Counted from the first letter of the stretch, positions 26,121 to 35,473 are shown. The stretch is 64,000 bases of DNA from Bacteroidota bacterium (GCA_018333525.1 JAGXTF010000012.1:25859-89858), one strand, 5' to 3'. The notes: generated by a model from the letters alone, not told the origin. Program-made: numbers and translations.

Positions 26121-27218
26121 TTACATAAACGGAATTTTTACCACAACTCCACGAATTAATTTGCCTCTTATTTCAACAAAAATTTCGGAACCTGCTGTCG
26201 AAAATGCACTTTGTACATATCCCATACCGATGGGTTTGTTCAGTGAAGGACTCATGGTGCCACTGGTTACTTCACCAATTACTTCACCATTCGCATTGCA
26301 AATCGGGTAATGTTGTCTGGGAATTCCTTTATCTGTCAATTCAAAACCAACCAGTTTTTTGGAAGGTTTATTTTCCTTTAATTTTAAATGGTATTCAGAA
26401 TTTACAAATGGATTATTGAATTTGGTAATCCATCCCAATCCCGCTTCTATAGGGGAAGTGCTGTCGTTGATGTCATTTCCGTACAGGCAAAATCCTTTTT
26501 CCAGTCTTAATGTATCCCTGGCACCCAATCCAATAGGTTTTATCTGGTATTCTGCTCCTGCTTCAAAAAGCGCATCCCAAAGTTTTCTTGCATCTTCATT
26601 TTTTACATAAAGTTCAAATCCACCCGCACCAGTATACCCGGTATTGCTAATTATGATGTCATCAATTCCCGCAACATTTCCTTCAGTAAAATGATAATAA
26701 GGAGTTTCGGATAAATTAACTGAAGTAAGCTTCTGAATGGTAAGAATGGCATTGGGCCCCTGAACTGCCAGAAGACTGTAATCGTCGCTTAAATTGGTGA
26801 GTTTTGCCTGACCTGAAGTATTAAATTTCTGAATCCAGTTCCAGTCTTTTTCAATGTTAGAAGCGTTTACCACCAACATGTATTTGTGGTCATTGTAGCG
26901 GTATACCAATAGGTCGTCTACTATTCCACCTGATTCATTTGGCAGGCAACTATATTGCACGCGACCGTCGGTTAAGCTGCTTACATCATTGCTGGTTACA
27001 AATTCTATAAGTGCATATGCGCCTGGACCTTCCACCAGAAATTCTCCCATATGGCTTACGTCAAAAACACCAACGGAATTTCTCACCGCCAAATGTTCCT
27101 GTATAAGATTGTTGTACAATACAGGCATATTATAACCCGCAAATGGTACCATTTTTGCGCCCAGAGAAATATGTAATTCAGTGAGTGCTGTGTTTTTAAG
27201 TGCTGCAGATTCGCTCAT
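26121..27218 (-). CDS. gcvT: Glycine cleavage system T protein (aminomethyltransferase)
   Basis: GcvT transfers the aminomethyl carbon of glycine, carried on the H protein lipoyl arm, to tetrahydrofolate with release of ammonia. The 365 residues show the family motifs: GAKMVPFAGYNMPVLY, the catalytic-region VFDVSHMGEF near residue 51, SNTGYTGAGGFELY, GLGARDTLRLEKGFCLYGNDI, and the C-terminal SGTMSPSLNKPIGMGYV. A perfect minus-strand -7 element TACATTTG at 27232-27239 lies 13 bases before its ATG. The other glycine cleavage genes are not in the window. Confidence 0.96.
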   Translation of the reverse strand: MSESAALKNTALTELHISLGAKMVPFAGYNMPVLYNNLIQEHLAVRNSVGVFDVSHMGEFLVEGPGAYALIEFVTSNDVSSLTDGRVQYSCLPNESGGIVDDLLVYRYNDHKYMLVVNASNIEKDWNWIQKFNTSGQAKLTNLSDDYSLLAVQGPNAILTIQKLTSVNLSETPYYHFTEGNVAGIDDIIISNTGYTGAGGFELYVKNEDARKLWDALFEAGAEYQIKPIGLGARDTLRLEKGFCLYGNDINDSTSPIEAGLGWITKFNNPFVNSEYHLKLKENKPSKKLVGFELTDKGIPRQHYPICNANGEVIGEVTSGTMSPSLNKPIGMGYVQSAFSTAGSEIFVEIRGKLIRGVVVKIPFM

Positions 27219-27265
27219 TTTTTTGGGAATGCAAATGTAGTCAATTCCAGCCAGCTATTTACGGT

Positions 27266-27799
27266 CTATTGAAGCACAAATGGAAAAGAAACATCGGCAT
27301 CGGATTCCCCTGGGTCACAAGTGCCATTTTTTACACCCGGCTGATGCCTTAAATTAACCCGAACGCTACCATTTCCGGCGCTGTTGGTTTTCCATTCTGT
27401 TTGAAGGCCGATAGGGAATTTACCGTCAGAATCTGTTGGCGTAATTTGCAGAATGGCGGAAGTGGGAGTATAACAAATTATATGATCCACCGATTCGCTT
27501 TTAATTTGCGGGGTAATGTCTGTGTAACCACCATTGCTCTCATTGATGAATTCCAATTTACTTATGTAAGTTTTTCCGGAATTCAATTTAATGGTATCCG
27601 TTTGGGTAGGCGGGTTTCCACCGTCGCCATCCGGATCTTTCCAATAAAACTCACCCACCGGAATGCCTCCATCTGTAATCGTAATTTTTATGGTAGTAAT
27701 TAATTCTGATTCATTGGATTTCTTTGGTTTGCAACTTTGAAAAACTATCAAACCAATTGCACAAACCATTATATAAATGGCGGTATTTTTATTTCTCAT
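27266..27799 (-). CDS. Predicted lipoprotein paired with a TonB-dependent receptor
   Basis: Read from the ATG at 27799 the 177-residue product has a signal peptide and lipobox ending at Cys22 (IVFQSCKPK). Longer reads exist but would extend deep into the receptor gene. The mature part is beta-rich with PDGDGGNPP, SVDHIICY and LRHQPGVKNGTCDPGE segments. Small lipoproteins of this type follow TonB receptors in Bacteroidota, as far as I recall. It overlaps the end of the receptor gene by 11 bases, so it is cotranscribed and translationally coupled. A role in binding the receptor ligand at the cell surface is inference. Confidence 0.75.
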   Translation of the reverse strand: MRNKNTAIYIMVCAIGLIVFQSCKPKKSNESELITTIKITITDGGIPVGEFYWKDPDGDGGNPPTQTDTIKLNSGKTYISKLEFINESNGGYTDITPQIKSESVDHIICYTPTSAILQITPTDSDGKFPIGLQTEWKTNSAGNGSVRVNLRHQPGVKNGTCDPGESDADVSFPFVLQ

Positions 27800-30065
27800 G
27801 ATTTTTGTTTTTATTTTCATTGTGATGGTGGAAATTATAAATAATGCGTATTTGAATATTTCTACCAGGCATATCCGCAAAATATCGGAAACGGTCCAGA
27901 TAATTTCTATATGAACGGTTTAGAATATTGTTACAATCCAGGTAAATGAGGAATTGCCTCTGATGAATAAAATTTCTGAATTCAATACCTGCATTCAATA
28001 ACATAAAGGATGGAGGAGGAGGCAGATAATCCGAATTTTCAGTATAAAATATCTGCCGAAAATGATAGGAATTTTCAAAATAAAATTTCAAATATTTGTT
28101 GCCATAAGTTCCGGAAACGGCTAACATCGGTGTGGGAATATAAGCTGGAAATATATGGCTACTGACGTTTCTGCCATAGATAAATGAACCTTTAACTTTT
28201 AATTGCAAATGGGGTAGGGGCTGATACTGACAATATCCGTCAACTCCAGTGTAGATGGCATCAAATTGCCTATAGCTATAAGATGGATATGCCCCTCGAA
28301 CCGTAAGTACGGGGGTGGAATCCGGAGTGAGATTAATGAATTGATGCAGATAATGAAAATAAGGTTTCAGGTAAATCTGAAATTTTTTATTATCAAAATA
28401 ATAGTCCAATTGGAATTTATAATCACTTTCTGTTTTTAATTGTGAATTCCCCTGCTCAAATGAGGCCGAACCATGGTGTACCCCGCTGCTGTAAAGCTCG
28501 TTAACCCATGGTGCTCGCCAGAGTCTGGCTATTGAAAATTGAAATTTAGAATATTTTTTATTATAATTATATTCTGCAGCAACTGCCAAATTCGCGAACT
28601 TTCTTTGATCGGAATACTCTTTTCCATTGTAATTCCATTGGGCTTGCAGGTATTTTGCATCTGCCCTGGAAGAAAAAATAAAATATGATTTTTTGAAGTT
28701 GTATCTGTACAGGGAATAAATACCCCCTGTAACAGAATAGAAATCCGGTATAAAAAAATAGCCTCCATAACGGTTTGCCGTTGGTGACAGATTCCATCCC
28801 CATTGTAAATGTTTGTTTTTGGAAAAAGTAGTATTCAGGTCATTTTGAATGCTGATACTCACCAAATACAAATCCAGTTGCGGGAAATTGTCGCTGCTTT
28901 TTCTATGAAAATCAAACTCTCTGCGATTGTCTGCCTGTGCAGAAATTTGAAGTTTCCGATTATTGGTTTTTTGCTCAAATCGCATACTGCCATGTGTTAC
29001 CGATTGAAAAGGTTTCTTAATTTGATAATCAAAGTATCCACTACCGTAATAGGGGTTATGGCGTTGTATGGCATTCAGCAGATCGGCAATATTGCCGATT
29101 TCTGAACCCAAAAAAATACCCGATTTATTTTGAAAAAATGAAATGTTTAATTCCTGTCTTTTGGCAATTTTTTCGGAAATAATTCCGGCATTTACATTGA
29201 ATTCCTGTAAACCGGTATTCAGCAAATAATAATCCGGTGATTGATAATTTCCAGCTCTTCTGTAACTGCCATTGCCAAACCATGTAAGCCCTGTTCCAAA
29301 TGATTTTCCTGTTGCTTTAAGAAAGGAGGTGCTTTGCAGTCCGTTACTGGCGAATGCGCTTCCCAGCAGGATATCTGTTTCACCGGCATGTGCTTCTTTA
29401 TTGCCTGAAATTTCTACCACTCCACCCAGTGCGTCGTGCGCCATAGTTAATACCGATGCCCCGTGAAGGATATTGATTTTTTGATAACCTAAAATATCCA
29501 TTTCAGGACCATGTTCCGCGCCCCATTGTTGTCCTTCCAGTTTCATTCCATTAATATAAATGGGCAATCGCAAACCACTGAATCCTTCTGAAACCGGTTT
29601 TCCTGTATTATTCCCGGATCGAAGGTTTTGTACTCCCGGTAATTGTTCCATTTGGGTGGCTAGATTTTCACCTGAATGTTGCAATATCTGATCAGAAAGA
29701 ATTTGAGAAACCGGTTTTTTATGAGCAATAATATTGGCCGCATGCAAAGCGTTTGCCGGTCGTTCAATATATATATGGAATTGTGTGTCTACATAAATAT
29801 CGATAAAATAATGAATATGAACCTGATCCCCGAGATCCATTTCCAGCAGCGTGCTTCCAGGGCAAAGTTTTTTTAGAAAAAAATATCCAAACGCGTCGGT
29901 TTTTGTTTTTAGATGGTAATTTTCTATGAAGATTTCTGCATTTTGAACGGGCGTGGAATCATCTGAAAAATGCAAATAACCGCCTATGCGCAAATTACAT
30001 GAATTTTGCGCCTCAAGGCTTGTATGTATAACAAGCCATAACAATATCAGGCTTATTTTTTTCAT
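27789..30065 (-). CDS. TonB-dependent outer-membrane receptor, possibly for a metal ion
   Basis: The 758-residue protein has a signal peptide ending at EAQ, an N-terminal carboxypeptidase-regulatory-like beta domain (about residues 25-100), a plug domain with TQMEQLPGVQNLRSG and LPIYINGMKLEGQQWGAEHGPE, and a C-terminal beta-barrel ending with NILNRSYRNYLDRFRYFADMPGRN and a His/Asn/Lys-rich tail. The plug with the WGAEHGPE loop and the VHHGSASFEQGN loop resembles ZnuD-like receptors for zinc, but siderophore or copper substrates are not excluded. Genes on both sides (small His/Cys-rich membrane protein upstream, lipoprotein downstream) look cotranscribed with it. Confidence 0.85.
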   Translation of the reverse strand: MKKISLILLWLVIHTSLEAQNSCNLRIGGYLHFSDDSTPVQNAEIFIENYHLKTKTDAFGYFFLKKLCPGSTLLEMDLGDQVHIHYFIDIYVDTQFHIYIERPANALHAANIIAHKKPVSQILSDQILQHSGENLATQMEQLPGVQNLRSGNNTGKPVSEGFSGLRLPIYINGMKLEGQQWGAEHGPEMDILGYQKINILHGASVLTMAHDALGGVVEISGNKEAHAGETDILLGSAFASNGLQSTSFLKATGKSFGTGLTWFGNGSYRRAGNYQSPDYYLLNTGLQEFNVNAGIISEKIAKRQELNISFFQNKSGIFLGSEIGNIADLLNAIQRHNPYYGSGYFDYQIKKPFQSVTHGSMRFEQKTNNRKLQISAQADNRREFDFHRKSSDNFPQLDLYLVSISIQNDLNTTFSKNKHLQWGWNLSPTANRYGGYFFIPDFYSVTGGIYSLYRYNFKKSYFIFSSRADAKYLQAQWNYNGKEYSDQRKFANLAVAAEYNYNKKYSKFQFSIARLWRAPWVNELYSSGVHHGSASFEQGNSQLKTESDYKFQLDYYFDNKKFQIYLKPYFHYLHQFINLTPDSTPVLTVRGAYPSYSYRQFDAIYTGVDGYCQYQPLPHLQLKVKGSFIYGRNVSSHIFPAYIPTPMLAVSGTYGNKYLKFYFENSYHFRQIFYTENSDYLPPPPSFMLLNAGIEFRNFIHQRQFLIYLDCNNILNRSYRNYLDRFRYFADMPGRNIQIRIIYNFHHHNENKNKNHEK

Positions 30066-30074
30066 TTAATTTTC

Positions 30075-30095
30075 TGCATGTTTGATGTTCATGCA
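30075..30095. promoter_or_regulatory. Inverted repeat just upstream of the TonB receptor start
   Basis: TGCATG at 30075-30080 and CATGCA at 30090-30095 form a perfect six-base inverted repeat spaced by nine bases, ten bases before the receptor ATG. It could be a repressor site or leader hairpin. The match is short, so chance is possible. Confidence 0.3.
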
Positions 30096-30109
30096 AACCA
30101 AATTGCGGA

Positions 30110-30421
30110 TTAAAAAGAAATGGGAGGTGCCCTGTATTTATCGGGCCAAAATGCAGGATGGGAAACGGGTAGAATAATTTTAGCCCAACTAATTATAAAT
30201 GGGAAAAAGAAAAAAATAATTGAAAAAACAATTCCGGATTCCTGAAAAAATAATTGAAAATCACATGCTGTGCAATCCGATTTAATATATTCGGAGCTCG
30301 CAGAAATTTCGCTTAATTCTTCATGGTGATTCGGACAATCATGGGTCCAGTTTTTAGGTAAATTGGCGAAAAGAAAAAATACCAGAGTACAGATTGCAAT
30401 ATGCTTTTTCCAGTATGGCAT
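30110..30421 (-). CDS. Small membrane protein with Cys/His-rich segment
   Basis: The 103-residue product has an N-terminal hydrophobic segment (about residues 8-22), a short polar part with HDCPNHHEE and SDCTACDFQ, where the His and Cys clusters could bind a metal, and a second membrane segment (VFSIIFFFFPFIISW). It lies just upstream of the TonB receptor on the same strand, and its ATG overlaps the stop of the gene at 30421 (ATGA). Small proteins with this layout are found beside metal receptors in this phylum; I do not know a function. Confidence 0.65.
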   Translation of the reverse strand: MPYWKKHIAICTLVFFLFANLPKNWTHDCPNHHEELSEISASSEYIKSDCTACDFQLFFQESGIVFSIIFFFFPFIISWAKIILPVSHPAFWPDKYRAPPISF

Positions 30422-30747
30422 CAGGCCATTTCCTGTAACATATTTGTCATCTCGCGCAATTCATCTCTGTTGTAAGTGTTCTCAGATTTTCTGCAGAGAC
30501 TGAGCATATAAAGCAAATTTTCTTCCTGGGTTTCGGCTTCTTCCAAAAAACTAAGTTCGAAGGCATTGTTGGATTCCAAATGCTGCCAAAGCAGGCGCAA
30601 TGCTCTTGTAACCAATGGATCATTTTCTTTAAGGGCAAATTCGCGGATCTTTTGGATCGTAGCAATATTTGCTTCGGGATTGATGCCGTTTTTTTCAATA
30701 TCCCCTGTAAGTTTATCCAGTAGTTGGTTTGCTTCTGCTGTATTCAT
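30421..30747 (-). CDS. Small acidic helical protein of unknown function
   Basis: The 108-residue protein is rich in Glu, Leu and Asn and predicted to be all helical, with no signal peptide or membrane segment. I recognise no family. A minus-strand -7 element TATCTTTG at 30758-30765, followed by GCGCCC, is ahead of its ATG and probably starts a transcript that continues through the small membrane protein, the TonB receptor and the lipoprotein, since the next start overlaps its stop by four bases. Its link with the receptor is not understood. Confidence 0.7.
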   Translation of the reverse strand: MNTAEANQLLDKLTGDIEKNGINPEANIATIQKIREFALKENDPLVTRALRLLWQHLESNNAFELSFLEEAETQEENLLYMLSLCRKSENTYNRDELREMTNMLQEMA

Positions 30748-30778
30748 AAATCGGGCGCAAAGATAATAAGTCAGTACA

Positions 30779-31699
30779 TTATTTGCCCCTAAATCTGTCT
30801 TTTAAACTAAATCCACGCCAATCATTGTTCATCACAAGCCAAACTCCAAACAAAATCATAAGCGTATAGAAGATTTTAGCCGGTGTAAGCTGATCGCGGC
30901 CGAGCATGAGTGCAATAAGGGTTGCCAATACCGGTTGCAGGTAAATATATAAACCAACAAGCTTGGGGCTTCCGTGCTTAACCGCATGTGCGTTAAACAG
31001 ATATACCAGAAAGCTGGTAAAGAATAAGGTATAGCCAATTTTCCATGCGATATCCGAAGGAATTGCAGTAAAGTCGGTGCTGAATAGAGACAATGCTCCC
31101 AATGGAGCGATGTAGATGACGCCGAGTGAAAAGGAAACACGGTTTACAGTTACCGGATTGTATTTATGTACCAGCTTTTTGACGTATACCAGATATACTG
31201 CGTAAAAAGCTGCATTAACTGCTACCCAGATATCGCCAATCAGCGTTTCCCGCGTGAAGTGCGCCCCTTTCCCTGCTATAAGCAAAATGGCACCTCCGGA
31301 CCCGATAACCAGTCCAATAATGGTTTCCATAGACGGTGCTTGTTTGTTTTTGATATGATCGAACAATGCTACAAAAAGAGGAGTAACCATCATCAATACA
31401 GCGCCGTTTATGGGTTTGGTCATGCTCAAACCTTTGAAAAACATAAACATATTGGCAGCTGTTCCAAAAAAGGAGCAAATCAGCCATAACTGCCAGTCTT
31501 CACGAAAACGGACTTTTTCCCAACCGTAGAAATAGGCGGTAATATTGAATAAAATACAAGCGGTTACTACCCGCAACCATACAAAAGCTTCCGGCTGAAT
31601 GTATTTGGGCATAATTTCTCCTGCCCAACTGAAAAGTACAGCATACATCAAACTCACCATAAATAATGCGGTGTGGACCCTTACTTTGGTTACGTCCAT
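30779..31699 (-). CDS. EamA-family (DMT superfamily) transporter
   Basis: The 306-residue protein has ten predicted membrane segments in two EamA repeats (about residues 10-145 and 155-295), including KGLSMTKPINGAVLMMVTPLFVAL in the first half and YLQPVLATLIALMLGRD in the second. Members export or import metabolites such as amino acids across the inner membrane; the substrate cannot be told. Its ATG at 31699 lies ten bases inside the end of the djlA-like gene, so both share a transcript. Confidence 0.9.
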   Translation of the reverse strand: MDVTKVRVHTALFMVSLMYAVLFSWAGEIMPKYIQPEAFVWLRVVTACILFNITAYFYGWEKVRFREDWQLWLICSFFGTAANMFMFFKGLSMTKPINGAVLMMVTPLFVALFDHIKNKQAPSMETIIGLVIGSGGAILLIAGKGAHFTRETLIGDIWVAVNAAFYAVYLVYVKKLVHKYNPVTVNRVSFSLGVIYIAPLGALSLFSTDFTAIPSDIAWKIGYTLFFTSFLVYLFNAHAVKHGSPKLVGLYIYLQPVLATLIALMLGRDQLTPAKIFYTLMILFGVWLVMNNDWRGFSLKDRFRGK

Positions 31700-32445
31700 C
31701 CCCGTTTCTTTTTAATAGTGTCGTATGCTTTTTGAACCTTTACAAATTTTTCCTGTGCGGCCTTTTTCTCCGCTTCACCCAGACCTAATAACCTGTCTGG
31801 ATGGAAACGCATGGCCATTTTGCGGTATGCTTTTTTAACCTCTTCTTCATTTGCGGTTACAGCCACATCCAGGATTTTATATTCTGCATCCGGAGTGCTG
31901 ACAAACATGGCTCGCAGAGAATGAAAATCGGTACTGGAAATACCGAGTTGTACAGAAATGTTAGTAAGCAATTGCAATTCGCTGGCATTGATATCGCCAT
32001 CGGCATTAGAAATCCGGAATAAAACGTGCAACAATTCCAACCTTTGGCTATAAGCCATTCGCATGCGAATCTGACGGCAAACCATGGCTATATCATGGTG
32101 CTGTTTTACCAATTCCCTTAAGGTGAGCAGCATTTGTTTGGTCCGGCTTTCTCCATAAGTTCGAATCAACATGCGTTTTACCATGTCGAGCTCACTTTTC
32201 ATGGTTACACCATCGGCATTCATGGTAGCCGCAATCAATATCAGCAACGCGCGGCTGAAATCATTTTCCTGATAGTTCGGCCTTTCATTTCTGCTGAAAT
32301 TTTGGGAAGTAAAGTCTTCGCGCTTTTCCTCGTCTTTGCTCACATATTCCACATATAAGCCAATGCCAAACCCAATAATGGCACCAAGGAATCCACCTGC
32401 TAAAAAGCCAATTACTGCGCCGGCCAGAGCGATTTGTATCTTCAA
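31690..32445 (-). CDS. djlA: DjlA-like membrane co-chaperone (TerB and DnaJ domains)
   Basis: The 251-residue protein has an N-terminal glycine-rich membrane helix (IALAGAVIGFLAGGFLGAIIGF), a TerB-like helical domain (about residues 60-175, with NADGVTMKSELDMVKRML and NADGDINASELQLL), and a C-terminal J domain with the HPD motif in MAMRFHPDRLLG. This is the DjlA architecture, which stimulates DnaK at the membrane. The start is a TTG at 32445; no ATG is available near the membrane helix. A candidate promoter lies over the stop of the DUF4340 gene upstream. Confidence 0.88.
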   Translation of the reverse strand: MKIQIALAGAVIGFLAGGFLGAIIGFGIGLYVEYVSKDEEKREDFTSQNFSRNERPNYQENDFSRALLILIAATMNADGVTMKSELDMVKRMLIRTYGESRTKQMLLTLRELVKQHHDIAMVCRQIRMRMAYSQRLELLHVLFRISNADGDINASELQLLTNISVQLGISSTDFHSLRAMFVSTPDAEYKILDVAVTANEEEVKKAYRKMAMRFHPDRLLGLGEAEKKAAQEKFVKVQKAYDTIKKKRGWT

Positions 32446-32468
32446 ACGGAAACGTTATTTATTCGGTG

Positions 32469-32498
32469 CAAAATTATTTAGAACTTCCGTTGCTCAAA
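32469..32498 (-). promoter_or_regulatory. Candidate promoter for djlA
   Basis: On the minus strand TTTG at 32495-32498 is followed after 18 bases by the perfect -7 element TAATTTTG at 32469-32476. It overlaps the last codons of the upstream gene, and djlA starts 23 bases on. Confidence 0.6.
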
Positions 32499-33505
32499 TC
32501 CGACAATGTTTTCATTCGGTTTTTCATGATGGCATCCTGCAGAATCCAAATTTCGTCGGAACCCTGCAGCACTCCCCAATATGTTTCGGTTTCATATACT
32601 TTTAAAACACCTTCGCGGGTTTCCGGGGTATAAGTTTCCAGGCTTACAGGAATATGGTGCAGGGAGAGAATTGACTTTTCCCCGTTTTGTTTGGTAATCC
32701 GTATTTGAAAAAATGGAGATGCACGCAAAATGCTGTCTTTGCGTTTGCTGCGATTAATGCCACCAGGTGCGCCGGCTTCTCTGGTGATGTTGGAAAACAT
32801 TTCCAGGTAGGAGAGAATTCGGTTTCTGCTGGCAGGTATTATTTTTCCATCTTTGTTCAACAACTGAATATTATCGCCATCGCGAACAATTCTGAATCCA
32901 TTTTCGGGTTGTTCCGGCCACTTTATTTCCAATTCGCGTATTTGAAATGAAGGAACACCGAGAATTACGAGGCTTCTCCAATTGTCAATATCCAGATTAA
33001 AGAAAGGAGTGAGGTAACCCTCCTGCCCGGGGATTTTTACCACACAGGGACGGTCGGTTCCCGGAAGATGCATATAAGTTCCAAGGTCATTGGCGGTTTT
33101 ACTACCCACAAAAAAGGTTTTCACTTCTTCTTTATTGGAATAGAACTGCACTTTAACGGCATTTATTGCCATGTCGCGGGTTACATTGTCTTTAGCTGCA
33201 TCACTTACCGGGCTTTGCACCTGAATGCGCGGCATAATCATTTTGAGCATCAGATTAATAGATGCTGTATCTGCGTTGTATTTGTGTTTTCCGTTGTCAA
33301 CCTGCCAATTGCCGTCTTTGGATTTGGTGAAGGTGAGAAATTCTCCTTTTTTATTGGAATAAAAGAACTTATCGATGGTTTCCGGGTGTTGCAAAGTGAA
33401 GGCATTGCTTGAAATTTCGCCGGTTTGCGACATGTTTTTACGAAAAAATAAATAAGCCAGAGAAGCCAAAATCAAGATGGAAACGGCGATAATAATTCTC
33501 TTCAT
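32474..33505 (-). CDS. DUF4340 domain protein, membrane-anchored
   Basis: Read from the ATG at 33505 the 343-residue protein has one N-terminal membrane helix (IIIAVSILILASLAYLFF) and a periplasmic region with two DUF4340-like repeats (DKFFYSNKKGEFLTFTKSKDG, VKVQFYSNKEEVKTFFVG). In other bacteria DUF4340 proteins accompany ABC transporters of the Gld type involved in gliding, but no such gene is adjacent here and the role is unknown. Upstream starts are possible but would cross the candidate promoter. It is followed on the same strand by djlA. Confidence 0.8.
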   Translation of the reverse strand: MKRIIIAVSILILASLAYLFFRKNMSQTGEISSNAFTLQHPETIDKFFYSNKKGEFLTFTKSKDGNWQVDNGKHKYNADTASINLMLKMIMPRIQVQSPVSDAAKDNVTRDMAINAVKVQFYSNKEEVKTFFVGSKTANDLGTYMHLPGTDRPCVVKIPGQEGYLTPFFNLDIDNWRSLVILGVPSFQIRELEIKWPEQPENGFRIVRDGDNIQLLNKDGKIIPASRNRILSYLEMFSNITREAGAPGGINRSKRKDSILRASPFFQIRITKQNGEKSILSLHHIPVSLETYTPETREGVLKVYETETYWGVLQGSDEIWILQDAIMKNRMKTLSDLSNGSSK

Positions 33506-33511
33506 TGGGGG

Positions 33512-33541
33512 CAAATTTACTGTGCAGAACAGGATTACAAA
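33512..33541 (-). promoter_or_regulatory. Candidate promoter for the DUF4340 gene
   Basis: On the minus strand TTTG at 33538-33541, 18 bases, then the perfect -7 element TAAATTTG at 33512-33519. The ATG at 33505 lies six bases after the last base of the -7 element, so the transcript should be leaderless or nearly so. Confidence 0.7.
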
Positions 33542-33636
33542 GCAAAAAATAATGGAAATGACCAGATATAAACGAAGGGAGAAATACGGTGGTTGAGAAT
33601 GCTGAAAATAGCATCTGGAAAAAAATTCATAAACCG

Positions 33637-33667
33637 TTTGACAACTCACGGAAAACTACTATTTTTG
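33637..33667 (+). promoter_or_regulatory. Strong promoter of the tRNA/tuf operon
   Basis: TTTGACA with TTTG at 33637-33640 and, after exactly 19 bases, TATTTTTG at 33660-33667, both full matches to the Bacteroidota consensus. It lies 50 bases before the first tRNA and probably drives the four tRNAs and tuf. Confidence 0.85.
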
Positions 33668-33717
33668 CAGTCCTTTTTTGAGAGGGGTTTCGACCGCCTC
33701 GCGTTCTTATATATTTT

Positions 33718-33790
33718 GCCACCATAGCTCAGCTGGTAGAGCAACTGATTTGTAATCAGTTGGTCGTTGGTTCGATTCCGACTGGTGGCT
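33718..33790 (+). tRNA. tRNA-Thr (anticodon TGT)
   Basis: A 73-base cloverleaf: acceptor arms GCCACCA and TGGTGGC with discriminator T, D-arm AGCTCAGCTGGTAGAGC, anticodon loop TTTGTAA giving TGT, and T-arm GTTGGTTCGATTCCGAC. CCA is not encoded. Confidence 0.97.
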
Positions 33791-33816
33791 CATACAACCG
33801 GGTTTTTCCCAAAAAT

Positions 33817-33899
33817 GGGGAAATACCAGAGTGGCCAAATGGGGCAGACTGTAAATCTGCTGTCTTACGACTTCGGAGGTTCGAATCCTTCTTTCCCCA
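33817..33899 (+). tRNA. tRNA-Tyr (anticodon GTA)
   Basis: An 83-base class II tRNA with a long variable arm: acceptor GGGGAAA with TTTCCCC and discriminator A, anticodon loop CTGTAAA giving GTA, and T-loop GGTTCGAATCC. Confidence 0.97.
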
Positions 33900-33916
33900 C
33901 AAAATCCGGTTGAAAT

Positions 33917-33989
33917 GCGGGAGTAGCTCAGTTGGTAGAGCGACAGCCTTCCAAGCTGTAGGTCGCGGGTTCGAGCCTCGTCTCCCGCT
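33917..33989 (+). tRNA. tRNA-Gly (anticodon TCC)
   Basis: A 73-base cloverleaf: acceptor GCGGGAG with CTCCCGC, discriminator T, anticodon loop CTTCCAA giving TCC, T-loop GGTTCGAGCC. CCA follows in the DNA. Confidence 0.97.
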
Positions 33990-34035
33990 CCACTGGTGTA
34001 AAAAGCCAGCCGGAGTTGAAAAACGATGGGAATTA

Positions 34036-34107
<72 letters not shown>

Positions 34108-34149
34108 CCAGATAAAAGTTAAACATAAAACTAAAATATACATAATACT

Positions 34150-35334
34150 ATGGCAAAAGAAACCTTTGACCGTTCCAAACCGCACGTAAACATTGGTACC
34201 ATTGGTCACGTTGACCACGGTAAGACTACCCTTACTGCGGCAATTACTACTGTTCTGGCCAATGCTGGCCTTTCCGAAAAGAGATCCTTCGATTCTATCG
34301 ACTCAGCTCCTGAAGAAAAAGAGCGTGGTATTACAATTAACACCGCGCACGTTGAATATCAAACTGCAAACCGCCACTATGCACACGTGGATTGTCCGGG
34401 TCACGCTGACTATGTGAAAAACATGGTAACAGGTGCTGCTCAGATGGACGGTGCTATTTTGGTGGTAGCTTCTACCGACGGACCAATGCCACAGACCCGC
34501 GAACATATTCTGCTCGCCCGTCAGGTTGGTGTTCCACGTTTGGTGGTTTTTATGAATAAAGTAGATATGGTGGACGACGAAGAACTGCTCGACCTGGTTG
34601 AGTTGGAAATTCGCGACCTTTTGAAATTCTACGAATTTGATGCCGATAATACTCCTATCATTCGCGGTTCTGCACTTGGTGCATTGAACGGTGAACAGAA
34701 ATGGGTAGATACCGTTATGGAATTGATGTCAGCTGTGGACAACTGGATTCCGGTTCCTCCGCGTTTGGTTGACCAACCTTTCCTGATGCCGGTGGAAGAC
34801 GTGTTCTCCATCACCGGTCGTGGTACTGTTGCTACAGGCCGTATCGAGCGTGGTGTAATCAATGTTGGTGACAGCGTTGACATTATCGGAATGGGTGCTA
34901 CTTTGACTTCTACCTGCACAGGTGTGGAAATGTTCCGCAAACTCCTGGATCGCGGTGAAGCTGGTGACAACGCAGGATTGTTGCTGCGCGGTATCGAAAA
35001 AGCCGATATTCGTCGTGGTATGGTAATCTGCGCGCCTAAATCCGTTAAACCTCATACTAAATTTAAAGCAGAGGTTTACGTATTGAGCAAAGAAGAAGGT
35101 GGTCGCCATACTCCATTCTTCAACAAATACCGTCCGCAATTCTATTTCCGTACTACAGACGTAACTGGTGAAATCACCCTGCCTGAAGGTACTGAAATGG
35201 TAATGCCCGGCGACAATATTTCCATCAACGTTACGCTAATTCAGCCTATCGCTATGGAAAAAGGCCTTCGTTTCGCTATCCGTGAAGGTGGCAGAACTGT
35301 AGGTGCCGGTCAGGTAACTGAAATTTTAGACTAA
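34150..35334 (+). CDS. tuf: Elongation factor Tu
   Basis: EF-Tu carries aminoacyl-tRNA to the ribosome. The 394 residues show the GTPase motifs [10 protein letters not shown] near residue 19, the switch I/effector [26 protein letters not shown], and NKVDMVD, with domains 2 and 3 complete ([37 protein letters not shown]). Codon use is the biased kind of a highly expressed gene. It is transcribed from the tRNA operon promoter, as is typical for the phylum. Confidence 0.99.
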   Translation: MAKETFDRSKPHVNIGTIGHVDHGKTTLTAAITTVLANAGLSEKRSFDSIDSAPEEKERGITINTAHVEYQTANRHYAHVDCPGHADYVKNMVTGAAQMDGAILVVASTDGPMPQTREHILLARQVGVPRLVVFMNKVDMVDDEELLDLVELEIRDLLKFYEFDADNTPIIRGSALGALNGEQKWVDTVMELMSAVDNWIPVPPRLVDQPFLMPVEDVFSITGRGTVATGRIERGVINVGDSVDIIGMGATLTSTCTGVEMFRKLLDRGEAGDNAGLLLRGIEKADIRRGMVICAPKSVKPHTKFKAEVYVLSKEEGGRHTPFFNKYRPQFYFRTTDVTGEITLPEGTEMVMPGDNISINVTLIQPIAMEKGLRFAIREGGRTVGAGQVTEILD

Positions 35335-35383
35335 TCGGCTAAGGCTGATTAAAAATAAATAAGGGATACCATTCCTTATTTAT

Positions 35384-35454
35384 ACGGGTATAGTTCAATG
35401 GTAGAATAGAGGTCTCCAAAACCTTTGATCTGGGTTCGAATCCTAGTACCCGTG
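35384..35454 (+). tRNA. tRNA-Trp (anticodon CCA)
   Basis: A 71-base cloverleaf: acceptor ACGGGTA with TACCCGT, discriminator G, anticodon loop CTCCAAA giving CCA, T-loop GGTTCGAATCC. An 8-base hairpin AAATAAGG/CCTTATTT at 35357-35381, with nine loop bases, precedes it directly and may mark processing of the tuf message or weak termination. Confidence 0.96.
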
Positions 35455-35473
35455 CAAAGTATATAAAAGCGCG

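Noticed and set aside
35357..35381. Terminator between tuf and tRNA-Trp
   Set aside because: The hairpin is A/T-rich with a nine-base loop and lacks a T-run, so it is more likely weak or a processing signal; I mention it with the tRNA.
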